A stretch of 45,215 nucleotides of DNA from Prochlorococcus sp. AH-736-N03 (lineage in GTDB: Bacteria; Cyanobacteriota; Cyanobacteriia; PCC-6307; Cyanobiaceae): positions 1 to 45,215 of the forward strand of contig JAOIOX010000003.1 in the NCBI GenBank assembly GCA_028140765.1, in the 5' to 3' direction. Below the pieces are notes generated by a model. That model ran no database searches. It was given only the letters and a program-made list of their open reading frames with translations, and had not been told where the DNA came from. How positions within the stretch are numbered: position 1 is the first letter of the stretch; each line of letters begins with the position of its first letter. The translations under genes and the position numbers were made by a program. Shown here in pieces: positions 19,537-29,246 of this stretch.

Positions 19537-20049
19537 ATGATTAAATCAATTGTTTTCCCGTCACTAAAGAATACATTAATTACTTTGTTATTCGTTGGGA
19601 TTTTATTTTTTAATTCTGTAAATTCTGCATGGGCTAAAAGACCTCCTGAGATTAGAAACCAGCAAGACCTTAATTTAGAGCCAGATATGCATGGTCAAGA
19701 CTTAAGCGGTAACGAATACGTTAAGTTTGATTTGAATGGGTTTAATTTCAGTGAAAGTAATTTAGAAGGTGCGGTGTTCAATAATAGTAAATTGCAAAAC
19801 TCAAAGTTTACTGGAGCAAATTTAAGAGATGCACTAGCTTATGCAACAGACTTTACAGATGCTGATCTTTCAGATGTTAATTTTACTAATGCTTTATTAA
19901 TGGAGAGTAATTTTGAAGGCGCAAAAATAGATGGTGCAGATTTTACTGATGCTGTTCTAAGTCGTACACAACAAAAACAATTATGTGCGATTGCTAATGG
20001 CACAAATAGTTCTACAGGAGAGAGTACAGAATATAGCTTAGGTTGTTAA
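19537..20049 (+). CDS. Exported pentapeptide-repeat protein, probably thylakoid lumen
   Basis: A 170-residue protein with an N-terminal signal peptide (basic start, hydrophobic LITLLFVGILFFNSVNSAWA, cleavage after AWA near residue 33). It then has about eight pentapeptides of the A(D/N)LXX kind, such as FSESNLEGAVF, FTGANLRDAL, FTDADLSDVNF and FEGAKIDGADF, which build a right-handed quadrilateral helix. The C-terminal Cys pair (QLCAIANG and the final LGC) could form a disulfide. Function is unknown. The cobW-like gene follows 9 bp downstream. Confidence 0.88.
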   Translation: MIKSIVFPSLKNTLITLLFVGILFFNSVNSAWAKRPPEIRNQQDLNLEPDMHGQDLSGNEYVKFDLNGFNFSESNLEGAVFNNSKLQNSKFTGANLRDALAYATDFTDADLSDVNFTNALLMESNFEGAKIDGADFTDAVLSRTQQKQLCAIANGTNSSTGESTEYSLGC

Positions 20050-20058
20050 TCATCAAAG

Positions 20059-21123
20059 ATGAAAAAAAAAATTCCAGTTATTGTTGTTTCGGGATTTCTT
20101 GGTTCAGGTAAAACAACTTTTCTAAGATATCTATTAAAAGAGAGTAATAAAAAATTTGGTTTAATAATTAATGAATTTGGTGATGTTGGAATTGACGGTG
20201 ATTTGATTAAAAGTTGTGATAAATGTGATGAATCTGAAGACGACTGCGTTATCGAATTAAACAATGGATGCTTATGTTGTACTGTTCAAGATGACTTTGT
20301 TCCATCAATAAAAGCTCTCCTAGAATTTAATCCTCCTATCGAATCAATAATTATCGAAACAAGTGGGTTGGCACTACCAATTCCCTTAATTCAAGCACTT
20401 AACTGGCCTGAAATTAGGTCTTCCATCTACCTTGATGTTGTTGTTGGTATAGTTAATGGAGAATCAATGCTAAATGGTTCACCAATTAATGATTTAAATA
20501 AAATAACAAAACAATATAACGAAACAGATAAAATTGATCATAACGCCACTATAGATGAACTTTTTGAGGAGCAACTAGAAGTTTCTGATATCGTTTTAGT
20601 CTCTAGATCAGATATCTTAAATGATGATCAGTTTGACGTTGTAAAAAATAAAATTCAAGGAAGTTTAAATTCATCTACACCAGTCCTTAAATCCAAGAAT
20701 GGCAAAATTGATTTAAATTATCTATTTGATTTTAATTTTAAAAAAGAGACTTATAAAGAATTTTTAACGGAAGAACATGACCATAATCATGTTGAGCTTG
20801 TTTCAGATTCATTTAAATTAAATTATTTCCTTGAAAAAAATGATTTTGAAAAGGAGATGTCAAAAATCTTAGATGAATTAAACATTCTTCGAATAAAAGG
20901 ACGTATTTGGATACCAAACAAATCATTGCCTTTACAAATACAAATTGTTGGAAAGAAAATTAATACTTGGTTTGAAGAAGCTCCAAACAATTGTTGGAGA
21001 CCAAATAATAATGCTGGGCTTGAATTAGTAATAATTTCCTTTGATGAAAAATCTATACAAACTTTCAATAAAAAAATTAAAGAGAAATTTAAGATTTTAA
21101 GTGACACAAAAATAGCAATTTGA
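20059..21123 (+). CDS. CobW/COG0523 family GTPase (metal chaperone type)
   Basis: G3E-family P-loop GTPase of the CobW group, proteins that deliver or handle zinc, cobalt or similar metals. The 354 residues have Walker A GFLGSGKTT (12-20), the metal-binding CxCC motif at CLCCTV (Cys 71, 73, 74), and a His-rich patch EEHDHNHVE before a C-terminal CobW_C domain. An insert ESEDDCVIELNNG precedes CxCC. It follows the pentapeptide gene with a 9-bp gap. Prochlorococcus needs cobalt and zinc, but which metal is served cannot be read from sequence; no Zur-type site was recognised upstream. Confidence 0.9.
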   Translation: MKKKIPVIVVSGFLGSGKTTFLRYLLKESNKKFGLIINEFGDVGIDGDLIKSCDKCDESEDDCVIELNNGCLCCTVQDDFVPSIKALLEFNPPIESIIIETSGLALPIPLIQALNWPEIRSSIYLDVVVGIVNGESMLNGSPINDLNKITKQYNETDKIDHNATIDELFEEQLEVSDIVLVSRSDILNDDQFDVVKNKIQGSLNSSTPVLKSKNGKIDLNYLFDFNFKKETYKEFLTEEHDHNHVELVSDSFKLNYFLEKNDFEKEMSKILDELNILRIKGRIWIPNKSLPLQIQIVGKKINTWFEEAPNNCWRPNNNAGLELVIISFDEKSIQTFNKKIKEKFKILSDTKIAI

Positions 21124-21169
21124 CTTTATAGTTACTTGTCGGGATACTTACATCAGTGGACAGCACAAG

Positions 21170-21334
21170 ATGGAAAATTCAAAAATTGCTTTAAAACAAA
21201 TAATCTCTAACGAAGTTTCTTCAATTGATAAAATAAAATGTTCAAAATGTGGAGGGTCAGGAAATTTCAAAACACCTGAAAATTCAAGAAAAACTTGCTT
21301 AGTTTGTTTTGGTAGAGGCTACATAGACATTTAA
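21170..21334 (+). CDS. 54-residue DnaJ-type zinc-finger protein
   Basis: A small ORF starting at ATG 21170. After a 23-residue helix-like N-terminus it has two CxxCxGxG-type motifs, CSKCGGSGNF and CLVCFGRGYI, 15 residues apart, giving one four-Cys zinc centre like half of the DnaJ cysteine-rich domain. Such short DnaJ-like zinc-finger proteins occur in cyanobacteria and plastids, some acting in assembly of large complexes. It is the only gene between the cobW-like gene and purS; the 99 bases after it (21335-21433) show no further feature. Confidence 0.75.
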   Translation: MENSKIALKQIISNEVSSIDKIKCSKCGGSGNFKTPENSRKTCLVCFGRGYIDI

Positions 21335-21433
21335 TAACTCAGAAAACCTTATGGTAAAAAAATATTTGTTTATTAATCAATAGTACTTTTTATTAAAATT
21401 TAAACTAATCTTCTAGTAGAAATTAATTTTTAA

Positions 21434-21688
21434 TTGGACCAATTTGCCGTAAAAGTTTTTGTAAGACTAAGACCCTCAGTTTTAGATCCAGCAGGGGAAG
21501 CTACTAAATCTGCTTCTATAAAACTTGGAGCCGAGGGAATAAAATCATTACGTATAGGAAAAATGATTGAGGTAAAAATAGAAGGTAATGGTGAAAACGA
21601 AGTAAGAGAAAAAATTGATTTATTGTGTGATAGGTTATTCGCAAATACTGTTATTGAAGATTACGAGTATTCACTAGAAAAATTATAA
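21434..21688 (+). CDS. purS: Phosphoribosylformylglycinamidine synthase subunit PurS
   Basis: Small bridging subunit of the three-part FGAM synthase (PurS-PurQ-PurL) in purine synthesis; it holds the glutaminase PurQ to PurL. The 84 residues have the expected [18 protein letters not shown] start and the alternating beta-alpha-beta pattern. The start is TTG at 21434, chosen because the conserved strand begins four codons later. purQ begins 2 bp after its stop. Confidence 0.95.
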   Translation: MDQFAVKVFVRLRPSVLDPAGEATKSASIKLGAEGIKSLRIGKMIEVKIEGNGENEVREKIDLLCDRLFANTVIEDYEYSLEKL

Positions 21689-21689
21689 G

Positions 21690-22355
21690 ATGGATAATTT
21701 TACTGTAGGAGTTGTTGTCTTCCCTGGTTCTAATTGTGATCGTGATGTTTCATGGGCATTGGAAGGTTGTCTAGACATAAGAACAAAATACTTGTGGCAT
21801 GAGTCTTCAGATTTAAGTGATGTAGATGCAATAGTTTTACCTGGAGGATTTAGCTTTGGTGATTATTTGAGATGCGGAGCAATTGCGAGATTCTCTCCAT
21901 TAATAAATGCCTTGGATGAGTTTGTTAAAAGCGGGAAAAGAGTTTTAGGAATTTGTAATGGGTTTCAAATCTTGACTGAATCAGGGTTTTTGCCTGGTGC
22001 TCTTGTTGCAAATAAAAATCTTAATTTTATCTGTGATGACGTTGAACTGGATATTGTTTCTTCAAAAGGCGGTTGGTTTAATAATGGAGATGAAAAACAA
22101 ACTATTAAGTTGCCAATAGCGCATGGTGAAGGAAGATATCATTGTGATTCTGATACTTTAAAAAAACTTGTAGATAATGAATTGATTGCTTTGAGATATA
22201 AAAATAATCCTAATGGGTCCTCATTCGATATCGCAGGCATAACTAATGAAAAGGGAAATGTTCTAGGTCTAATGCCTCATCCAGAGCGAGCATGTGACGA
22301 GACAATTGGTGGGACTGATGGTCTCTTTACATTAAAATCATTAATATTAAAATAA
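21690..22355 (+). CDS. purQ: Phosphoribosylformylglycinamidine synthase subunit PurQ (glutaminase)
   Basis: Class I glutamine amidotransferase that supplies ammonia to PurL for FGAM formation. The 221 residues have FPGSNCDRD at the N-terminus, [17 protein letters not shown], the nucleophile Cys 89 in [10 protein letters not shown], and the closing triad region GLMPHPERA. It starts at ATG immediately after purS. A strong bidirectional terminator follows the stop. Confidence 0.97.
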   Translation: MDNFTVGVVVFPGSNCDRDVSWALEGCLDIRTKYLWHESSDLSDVDAIVLPGGFSFGDYLRCGAIARFSPLINALDEFVKSGKRVLGICNGFQILTESGFLPGALVANKNLNFICDDVELDIVSSKGGWFNNGDEKQTIKLPIAHGEGRYHCDSDTLKKLVDNELIALRYKNNPNGSSFDIAGITNEKGNVLGLMPHPERACDETIGGTDGLFTLKSLILK

Positions 22356-22389
22356 AAAAAAGACCCCAATTTTGGAGGTCTTTTTTTAT
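22355..22389. terminator. Bidirectional intrinsic terminator between purQ and fba
   Basis: AAAAAAGACC pairs with GGTCTTTTTT around a short AT-rich loop (roughly CCAATTTTGGA), flanked by an A-run on one side and a T-run on the other, so it can end transcription from both purQ (+) and fba (-). It is the clearest terminator in the window. Confidence 0.88.
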
Positions 22390-22405
22390 TTGATTTGGGA
22401 AGAAA

Positions 22406-23479
22406 TTAAACAGTAGCTTTTACTTTTGGATCTAAATCACCTTTTGCGTAAAGATCAGCAAAATAATTTGTACTGTTTTGTTTGATCTTACTTGCTTGCC
22501 CTTCGCACCAGAACTGTTTGTATCTATCAAGACAAACTTGCTTCATATATTTTCTAGCAGGTTTGTTGAAATGTCTTGGGTCAAAGTTTGCCTTATCAGC
22601 AAATGCTGCCTCTCTAACCGCGGCAGTGAAAGCAAGTCTGTTATCGGTATCAATGTTGACTTTTCTAACTCCATTTCTAATTCCCTCTTGAATCTCTTCA
22701 ACAGGAACACCATATGTTTGAGGGATTTCACCACCATATTTGTTAATGATATCCAACCATTCCTGGGGAACTGAACTAGATCCATGCATTACAAGATGGG
22801 TATTTGGAAGTGCTTTATGAATTTCAGCAATTCTGCTTATTGCAAGAACTTCTCCTGTAGGTTTTCTTGTGAATTTATAAGCACCATGACTTGTACCTAT
22901 AGCAATAGCTAATGCATCAACTTTTGTTTTGGCAACAAAATCTGCAGCTTCTTCAGGATCAGTCAAAAGCATATCTGTAGAAAGTTCACCTTCAAAACCA
23001 TGACCATCTTCAGCTTCTCCTTTTCCTGTTTCTAATGAACCTAAGCAACCTAATTCTCCTTCAACACTAACCCCAACTGAATGAGCAAAATCTACAACTT
23101 TTTTAGTGACTGCAACATTATATTCGTAACTTGCGGGTGTTTTTGCATCTGCCTCTAGAGAACCATCCATCATTACTGATGTGAAACCATTTATTGCAGC
23201 TGAGTAGCATGTTGATGGCTCATTACCATGGTCTTGGTGCATTACAACTGGAATATTTGGGTATGTTTCTGTAGCGGCAAGGATTAGATGACGTAAGAAA
23301 ATTTCTCCTGCATAATTTCTTGCCCCTCTTGAAGCTTGGAGGATAACTGGACTATCAGTTTCATATGCTGCTTCCATGATTGCTTGAACTTGCTCAAGAT
23401 TATTAACATTGAAAGCTGGAATACCGTAACCATTCTCAGCAGCGTGATCTAAAAGTAGTCTTAGTGGAACGAGGGCCAT
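22406..23479 (-). CDS. fba: Class II fructose-bisphosphate aldolase
   Basis: Zinc-dependent aldolase condensing triose phosphates to FBP (and to SBP with erythrose-4-phosphate) in the Calvin cycle and gluconeogenesis. The 357 residues are of the CbbA-like long type: [33 protein letters not shown] (metal His residues), [27 protein letters not shown] and VMHGSSSVP. It starts at ATG. It shares the terminator with purQ and is preceded by a 92-bp gap to the oxidoreductase gene. Confidence 0.96.
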   Translation of the reverse strand: MALVPLRLLLDHAAENGYGIPAFNVNNLEQVQAIMEAAYETDSPVILQASRGARNYAGEIFLRHLILAATETYPNIPVVMHQDHGNEPSTCYSAAINGFTSVMMDGSLEADAKTPASYEYNVAVTKKVVDFAHSVGVSVEGELGCLGSLETGKGEAEDGHGFEGELSTDMLLTDPEEAADFVAKTKVDALAIAIGTSHGAYKFTRKPTGEVLAISRIAEIHKALPNTHLVMHGSSSVPQEWLDIINKYGGEIPQTYGVPVEEIQEGIRNGVRKVNIDTDNRLAFTAAVREAAFADKANFDPRHFNKPARKYMKQVCLDRYKQFWCEGQASKIKQNSTNYFADLYAKGDLDPKVKATV

Positions 23480-23571
23480 AATTAAAATAAGTTAGATGCT
23501 ATACAAAGCACTTGTTTCCGCGAGTTTAGTACAAAGAGGGATCAAATGTCACGTAATTAGATATACAAAAT

Positions 23572-24669
23572 CTATATTTTTATATTTAACCCGCTCTTCG
23601 ACGATTCTCTTATAGCTTCGCAAACTTTATGACTTGCAAGTCCCTCGCATAAGCCTGGAATGATAGGTGTTTTATTAAAAATACTCTCAGCCCATAAATT
23701 TTGAATTCTCAAAACTGGAGCTATTCTCCCATCAGTCCATGTTTTTTCAAAATTAAAACTTGAATCTGCAGTTAGATTTTGTATTTTATTTTCCTTGTTT
23801 GAATATTTCAAATTAAAACCATGTACATAATCTTTTTGGTTTTCGCTTTTAAGAATAAGTGAACCTTCGCTTCCATATATTTCTAAACTAAATCCTCTAC
23901 CATTTTTAGAAATCGATGATAAAGATACCTGACATGGAATAAGATTAGAGCTGTAGTTTGATATTGCTATATTGGCTAAACATACATCTTCACTCGTAAC
24001 ATCATTTAAATCAGATGAATTAGGTAAAGGTCTTTTCTTTATTGATGTTGCTAACTTGCCAGACACGTTTATTGCTTCACCAAAAAACCAATTCAACATA
24101 TCGAATGCATGAGTACCTAAAGCGCCAATAACTCCTCCACCTTTTTCTTCCAATGAATACCAATTCCAGGATCTTTTGGGGTCGGATCTACTTCCCATTA
24201 ACCAATCTAATTTGACTAAATATATATCTCCTAAGATATTTTCATCAATAAGTTTTTTTGTCTGAAGAAAAAGGGGCACTGCTCTATATTCAAAATCAAC
24301 ACATACGCTTAAATTATTAATCAAAGATATTCTCTGAAGCTCTTCTATTTCAAGGGACGATATTGAAACGGGTTTTTCTAATAGCAAATTTTTATTATTC
24401 TCAAGAGCACTTTTTGCTAATGCAAATCTTGATTCAGGAGGGGTAGCAATTATAATTCCATCAATTTCTCGAGATTTTACTAAGTCTTCCCAATCATGAA
24501 AAAAATCTAAACCCGTTTCTTTTTCTAATATCGATTTTTGCTTTTTCTCGTAATGATAAATAGCTACAGGAGTTAAGTAATCAGACTCTTTTAATGCCTC
24601 TAAATGAACTTTTTTACCAAATCCTAGTCCAGCGATTGCTATTTTTAATTTTGTATTTTTAGGATTCAT
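23572..24669 (-). CDS. Gfo/Idh/MocA family oxidoreductase
   Basis: NAD(P)-dependent sugar- or polyol-type dehydrogenase of unknown substrate. The 365 residues have the Rossmann motif IAGLGFGKKVHL (12-23), the ATPPESRF segment and the family hallmark EKPVS at 98-102, then a C-terminal alpha/beta domain with WNWYSLEEKGGGVIGALGTHAFDML, where the GxxxxxGxHxxD pattern contains the likely catalytic His. It is two bases from the preceding small gene and in the same leftward run as accD. Confidence 0.9.
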   Translation of the reverse strand: MNPKNTKLKIAIAGLGFGKKVHLEALKESDYLTPVAIYHYEKKQKSILEKETGLDFFHDWEDLVKSREIDGIIIATPPESRFALAKSALENNKNLLLEKPVSISSLEIEELQRISLINNLSVCVDFEYRAVPLFLQTKKLIDENILGDIYLVKLDWLMGSRSDPKRSWNWYSLEEKGGGVIGALGTHAFDMLNWFFGEAINVSGKLATSIKKRPLPNSSDLNDVTSEDVCLANIAISNYSSNLIPCQVSLSSISKNGRGFSLEIYGSEGSLILKSENQKDYVHGFNLKYSNKENKIQNLTADSSFNFEKTWTDGRIAPVLRIQNLWAESIFNKTPIIPGLCEGLASHKVCEAIRESSKSGLNIKI

Positions 24670-24671
24670 TG

Positions 24672-25064
24672 TTATCCATTAATAAAATTTGAACAGCTAT
24701 TTTCAATAACAATATCTATAAGTTCATCATTATTAGAAGTTTGCCATTTTGAATTGAATTGAGGAATTCCATTTATGGAAGTATCTTTGAACTTTTTTTC
24801 ATCGCAATTAATTCTCATTACATAAAGTGATAACTCTCCATCTTCATCAGAACTAGTTGGATTTTTAAAGAACTTTGTTAAGACACTTATTTCACCATTT
24901 GGAAGGGGCTTGATACTGCCTTTATCAAGCCATTCTTTCCCATCATTATTCTCTTTAAGGAGGACCCAATCAACATTTCCTATCGCATATGCATAGAACG
25001 CAAAATTTAAAATAATCAATATAAGGCTTAAAGAAGAATATAAGAAATTTGAAATAATTCTCAT
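24672..25064 (-). CDS. Exported small protein, surface-adhesin-E-like fold
   Basis: A 130-residue protein with an N-terminal signal peptide or anchor (hydrophobic SLSLILIILNFAFYAYA). The mature part, WVLLKENNDGKEWLDKGSI with VLTKFFKNP, resembles the short cyanobacterial and proteobacterial domain related to surface-adhesin protein E, in which such lines read 'W..l.....g...yvD..si....g.v.v..k'. Two Cys (INCDEKK and ENSCSNF) could form a disulfide. Function is unknown. It sits 1 bp from accD and 2 bp from the oxidoreductase gene, implying one transcript. Confidence 0.7.
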   Translation of the reverse strand: MRIISNFLYSSLSLILIILNFAFYAYAIGNVDWVLLKENNDGKEWLDKGSIKPLPNGEISVLTKFFKNPTSSDEDGELSLYVMRINCDEKKFKDTSINGIPQFNSKWQTSNNDELIDIVIENSCSNFING

Positions 25065-25065
25065 T

Positions 25066-25947
25066 TTATATATTTGCTTTTGTGAGTTCTTTTACACCAT
25101 GAATTTTTAAAATTTTAGTCAGAGTATCCTTGAGATCTTTCCTTTTAACTATTACATCAACAAAACCATGCTCAAGCAGATATTCAGCTGTTTGAAAATT
25201 ATCGGGTAATTTTTCTCTTAATGTTTGTTCTATAACCCTTCTTCCAGCAAAACCAATAAGAGCTTTAGGTTCCGCCAAAATTAAATCACCTAACATTGCA
25301 AAGCTTGCTGTTACCCCTCCAGTGGTTGGATGAGTTAACAATGGCATATAAAGAAGATTTTTTTCTTTATGTTTTTTTAGTGCTCCAGATATTTTTGCCA
25401 TTTGCATGAGACTTAACATCCCTTCTTGCATCCTTGCACCTCCGGATGCGCAAACAATAAGAATTGGAAAATTTTCTAAAGTTGCTCTCTCAATTATCCT
25501 TGTAATTTTTTCACCAACTACTGAACCCATCGATCCTCCCATAAATCTAAAATCCATAACAGCTAATGCTAAAGGCATTGAATTTACGGAACAGATACCT
25601 GTTACGACTCCATCTCTTAAACCTGTACCTGCTTGACTTTCTTTAATTCGATCAGCATACGCTCTTCTATCTTTAAAACCTAAAGGATCTGTAGGACTTA
25701 GTGAACTATCAAACTCCTCGAATGAATTTTTGTCAGCAATTATATTTATCCTTTCATCGCTATTAATCCTATTGTGGTGTCCACAATTACTACAAACATT
25801 GAAATTTGTAATTAGGTCTTTTCTATAGGCTACTTGCGAACATTCTGAACATTTAACCCACAAACCATCTCCCTCATCAGTATCTTGAGAAACTTTTCCA
25901 ACAAATTGATCTTTACGCCTTGCGGCAAACCAGTCGATTAATGACAC
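25066..25947 (-). CDS. accD: Acetyl-CoA carboxylase carboxyltransferase subunit beta
   Basis: Beta subunit of the carboxyltransferase that moves CO2 from biotin to acetyl-CoA, giving malonyl-CoA for fatty acid synthesis. The 293 residues begin with [11 protein letters not shown], followed by a four-Cys zinc ribbon (Cys 33, 36, 52, 55) and the crotonase-like core with [30 protein letters not shown] and [11 protein letters not shown]. It starts at ATG; a 156-bp gap precedes it, beyond which lies prk. Confidence 0.97.
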   Translation of the reverse strand: MSLIDWFAARRKDQFVGKVSQDTDEGDGLWVKCSECSQVAYRKDLITNFNVCSNCGHHNRINSDERINIIADKNSFEEFDSSLSPTDPLGFKDRRAYADRIKESQAGTGLRDGVVTGICSVNSMPLALAVMDFRFMGGSMGSVVGEKITRIIERATLENFPILIVCASGGARMQEGMLSLMQMAKISGALKKHKEKNLLYMPLLTHPTTGGVTASFAMLGDLILAEPKALIGFAGRRVIEQTLREKLPDNFQTAEYLLEHGFVDVIVKRKDLKDTLTKILKIHGVKELTKANI

Positions 25948-26082
25948 AACGTTTACTGTTTTTTCTATTTAAATCTAAATAAGGTACTTTTATCAAGAAA
26001 GATATATAAAAATTTGAGATCCTCTAGATTAAAAACTCCTCAAAATAAAAACAATTTAATGATTTGAGTTGATAATCGAAAA

Positions 26083-26103
26083 TTAATTATTAATTATTAA
26101 TTA
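26083..26103. repeat. Short tandem repeat, 3 copies of TTAATTA
   Basis: Three direct copies of the heptamer TTAATTA directly follow the prk stop codon, with a partial fourth running into it. It is probably replication slippage in AT-rich spacer; in RNA it could also form weak A/U structure. Confidence 0.5.
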
Positions 26104-27000
26104 TTATTTATTTTTTTCCTCAATCATTTTATGAATTATTGGAGTGAGAATTAGTTCCATTGCAAAACCCATTTTTCCTCCATTTACAACGATACTGGTT
26201 GGACTTGACATGAATGAATCGTTAATCATTCCAAGCAAGTATTGAAAATCAATCCCCCATTTCTCTCTCGCCCCTTTTCTGAAATGTATGATCACAAAGC
26301 TCTCGTCAGGAGTTGGGATATTCCTGCATATGAAAGGATTAGAAGTGTCAATTGTGGGAATTCTTTGAAAATTAATATCGGTTTTGCTGAATTGTGGGCA
26401 AATGTGATTTATATAATCAGGCATTCTTCTCAATATAGTATCCACAATGGTTTCCGCTGAGTAACCTCTTTCTGCATTATCTCTATGGATTTTTTGAATC
26501 CACTCTAAATTTGTTATCGGAACAACACCAACAAGTAAATCTGCATAAGATGCCACATTGTATCCATCACCTTCTACCCCGCCATGCAAACCTTCATAAA
26601 AAAGTACGTCTGTTCCCTTAGGAATATCTTCCCATGGAGTAAATTGTCCAGGTTCTAAGGATGTACCAAGTCTTGCATTATGTTCTTCTGCTTCTTCAAG
26701 ACTATGTAGATAATATCTTTTCTTTCCTCCTCCAGTTTCACCATAGATTTTAAAAAGTTCTTCTAGCTTGTCAAAAAGATTAGCCTCTGGACCAAAATGA
26801 GAGAAATTCTCACCTTTTGAAAGAGCGTCTGCCATAGCTTTTTTCATAGGCATTCTTTCAAATCTGTGGTAACTATCACCTTCTACAACTGCGGGAACAA
26901 TATCTTCTCTGGCAAAAATGTGCTCAAAGGCTCTTTTTACTGTACTTGTTCCTGCTCCTGAAGATCCTGTTACAGCGACTACTGGATGACGTTTTGACAT
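26104..27000 (-). CDS. prk: Phosphoribulokinase, class I (proteobacterial type)
   Basis: Phosphorylates ribulose-5-phosphate to ribulose-1,5-bisphosphate, the substrate of Rubisco. The 298 residues and the line HPVVAVTGSSGAGTSTVKRA resemble proteobacterial octameric PRK (about 290 residues) far more than the class II enzyme of plants and most cyanobacteria. The P-loop (GSSGAGTST, 12-20) lacks the regulatory Cys found there in class II, and only two Cys occur in the whole protein (ICPQF and FICRN), so thioredoxin/CP12 control by the usual disulfide is not expected. Other motifs are YEGLHGG, EWIQKIHRD and TDINFQR. It starts at ATG. Confidence 0.95.
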   Translation of the reverse strand: MSKRHPVVAVTGSSGAGTSTVKRAFEHIFAREDIVPAVVEGDSYHRFERMPMKKAMADALSKGENFSHFGPEANLFDKLEELFKIYGETGGGKKRYYLHSLEEAEEHNARLGTSLEPGQFTPWEDIPKGTDVLFYEGLHGGVEGDGYNVASYADLLVGVVPITNLEWIQKIHRDNAERGYSAETIVDTILRRMPDYINHICPQFSKTDINFQRIPTIDTSNPFICRNIPTPDESFVIIHFRKGAREKWGIDFQYLLGMINDSFMSSPTSIVVNGGKMGFAMELILTPIIHKMIEEKNK

Positions 27001-27089
27001 TTTTTAAAAACAATATCCCATGATTCTGACAGGTCATATGCCAACTTTATGTTTTACTTAAAAATATTTTTTTATTTATTAATTTTTTT

Positions 27090-28163
27090 TTAAATTTCAT
27101 CTATTATTTTATCTCCGATTTCACTGCAAGATAAAACTTCAGAAGACCCATCAGCTAAATCAGCTGTTCTAAATCCTTTTGATAAAACTTTATCAATGGC
27201 AGTTTCTAAATTTTCTGCAGCTTCTTCTTCATTTAATCCAATTTTTAACATCATGGAAGCAGATAATAGCATTGCTATAGGATTAGCTATGTTTTTCCCA
27301 GCTATATCAGGGGCTGAACCATGAACCGGTTCAAAAACTCCTGGACCGTTATTGTTTAGAGAAGCAGATGGAAGCATACCAATAGAACCAGTTAACATTG
27401 CAGCTAAATCGCTTAAAATATCACCAAATAAATTACTAGTTAAAATCACATCAAATTGATTAGGATCCCTAACCAATTGCATTGCTGCATTGTCAACGTA
27501 CATATTGCTTAGAGATATATTTTTATCTTTTGAGGTGATATTTTGAACTGTATCTCTCCACAATTGACTAACCTCAAGAACGTTTGATTTATCAACAGAA
27601 CATATTTTTTTATTTCTTTGGTTAGCAATTTTTATTGCTATTTCCGTTATTCTCTCTATTTCGGCTGAATCATAAACCATTGTATTGAAAGCTTTTGGGA
27701 TTTTTGTATTTGTTATATGTCCTCTTGGCTTCCCAAAATAAATTCCCCCTATTAATTCTCTTACAACAATAAGATCTACATTCTCAACGATTTCTTTTTT
27801 TAATGTACTTGCATCTAAGAGAGATTTTCTTATTTTGACAGGCCTGATATTTGCGAAAAGGTTCAGGGCAGATCTTAACTTTAGTAATCCACTTTCTGGC
27901 CTTAATTCTCTTGCAAGAGAGTCATATTTAATATCTCCAACACATGCTAAAAGTACAGCATCACTTTTTTTGCATTGATCTAGTGTCTCCTCAGGAGCAG
28001 GTGTGCCATATTTTTCATAAGCTATGCCTCCAAATAATTTTTCAATAATCTCAATATCGAAATTATGATTTTTTGAAAGCTTTTTTAAAACTTTTTTTGA
28101 AACTTCTGAAATCTCTGGTCCAATTCCGTCTCCTGACAATAAAACAATCTTATATTTCTTCAT
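27090..28163 (-). CDS. leuB: 3-isopropylmalate dehydrogenase
   Basis: Oxidative decarboxylation of 3-isopropylmalate with NAD+ in leucine synthesis. The 357 residues have LLSGDGIGPEI at the N-terminus, the substrate-binding arginines in ELRPESGLLKLR and VRELIGGIYFG, and the C-terminal SNLFGDILSDLAAMLTGSIGMLPSA followed by VFEPVHGSAPDIAGK. It starts at ATG. It is 28 bp downstream of lpxD and ends the long leftward cluster that begins at the DUF3685 gene. Confidence 0.96.
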   Translation of the reverse strand: MKKYKIVLLSGDGIGPEISEVSKKVLKKLSKNHNFDIEIIEKLFGGIAYEKYGTPAPEETLDQCKKSDAVLLACVGDIKYDSLARELRPESGLLKLRSALNLFANIRPVKIRKSLLDASTLKKEIVENVDLIVVRELIGGIYFGKPRGHITNTKIPKAFNTMVYDSAEIERITEIAIKIANQRNKKICSVDKSNVLEVSQLWRDTVQNITSKDKNISLSNMYVDNAAMQLVRDPNQFDVILTSNLFGDILSDLAAMLTGSIGMLPSASLNNNGPGVFEPVHGSAPDIAGKNIANPIAMLLSASMMLKIGLNEEEAAENLETAIDKVLSKGFRTADLADGSSEVLSCSEIGDKIIDEI

Positions 28164-28191
28164 TTAAATTTTTGTTTAATAGAACAATAAA

Positions 28192-29226
28192 TTATTGCTT
28201 GTCTAATTGTCTAAGTTTTTTTGCCAATTCTGGTAATTTTTTAAAAATACTTGAACTCCTTAGCCATGATTTATTTTCCATTGCTGGGAAACCACTAATT
28301 ACCTTGCCATCTTCTATGTCACAATGAATTCCGCATTTTGAACTTGCTATGACATTATTACCAACTTTTACTCTATTATTTACTCCTACTTGCCCTGCCA
28401 AAATAACACCGTCTCCAATATTTGCTCCTCCAGCAATACCAACTTGTGCTGCAAATGCACAATTCTTTCCAATTTTTACGCCATGACCTATTTGTATTAA
28501 ATTATCCAACTTTGTTCCCTCATCAATAAAAGTAAATCCAACTGCAGGTCTATCAATACAACAATTAGTTCCAATTTCTACAAAACTCATTATTTTTACA
28601 CCACCTTTTTGCGGCATCTTTACCCATTTGCCATTTTCAGGAATAAAACCAAATCCCTCTGATCCAATAACAGAATTTGAATTAATTACACAATTATTTT
28701 TTAGGGTGGTATTTTCGTAAATAACACAATTTGGATGAATTATATTATTATTTCCTATTCGAACATTGCCTAAAATTGATGATCCAGGAAGAATATGATT
28801 ATTGTCTCCAATTACAGTATTTTCTCCAATATAGACATTAGGTCCAATATGGCAATCTGCTCCAATTATTGCTGTTTTATCTATAACTGCTGAAACATGA
28901 ATTCCTGGTTTGAAATTGATAGTTTTATATAAACAATCTAATACTTCTGCAAATGCAATTCTTGGATTTTTAACGATTATGTTTGATATATTGAGTTTCT
29001 TTAGGTCACTAACAATTTCATCGTTGTTAGTAGTTATTATTGCTGATGCTTTGGTTTGATCTAATTTTTCTTTAAGAATATTATTTTCTTCTAAAAAAGA
29101 TATTTGATGTTTAACTGCAGCATCTAATGAGGCAGCATCATCTATATTTAAATCTTCGAAAATATTGGCACTAATAAAATTTGAATTTCCTTTTTTTATT
29201 AGATCAACTAAATCACTTAAAAGCAT
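28192..29226 (-). CDS. lpxD: UDP-3-O-acylglucosamine N-acyltransferase
   Basis: Adds the N-linked acyl chain in lipid A synthesis. The 344 residues have an N-terminal UDP-binding domain and about ten hexapeptide repeats forming a left-handed beta-helix (for example IIGADCHIGPNVYIGENTVIG). The catalytic region VGFTFIDEGTKLDNLIQIGH contains the conserved His of the family. It starts at ATG, 20 bp after proB. Together with lptB it shows that lipid A-based LPS assembly is retained. Confidence 0.95.
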   Translation of the reverse strand: MLLSDLVDLIKKGNSNFISANIFEDLNIDDAASLDAAVKHQISFLEENNILKEKLDQTKASAIITTNNDEIVSDLKKLNISNIIVKNPRIAFAEVLDCLYKTINFKPGIHVSAVIDKTAIIGADCHIGPNVYIGENTVIGDNNHILPGSSILGNVRIGNNNIIHPNCVIYENTTLKNNCVINSNSVIGSEGFGFIPENGKWVKMPQKGGVKIMSFVEIGTNCCIDRPAVGFTFIDEGTKLDNLIQIGHGVKIGKNCAFAAQVGIAGGANIGDGVILAGQVGVNNRVKVGNNVIASSKCGIHCDIEDGKVISGFPAMENKSWLRSSSIFKKLPELAKKLRQLDKQ

Positions 29227-29246
29227 TTTTCAGTTTTAATTTTTTT

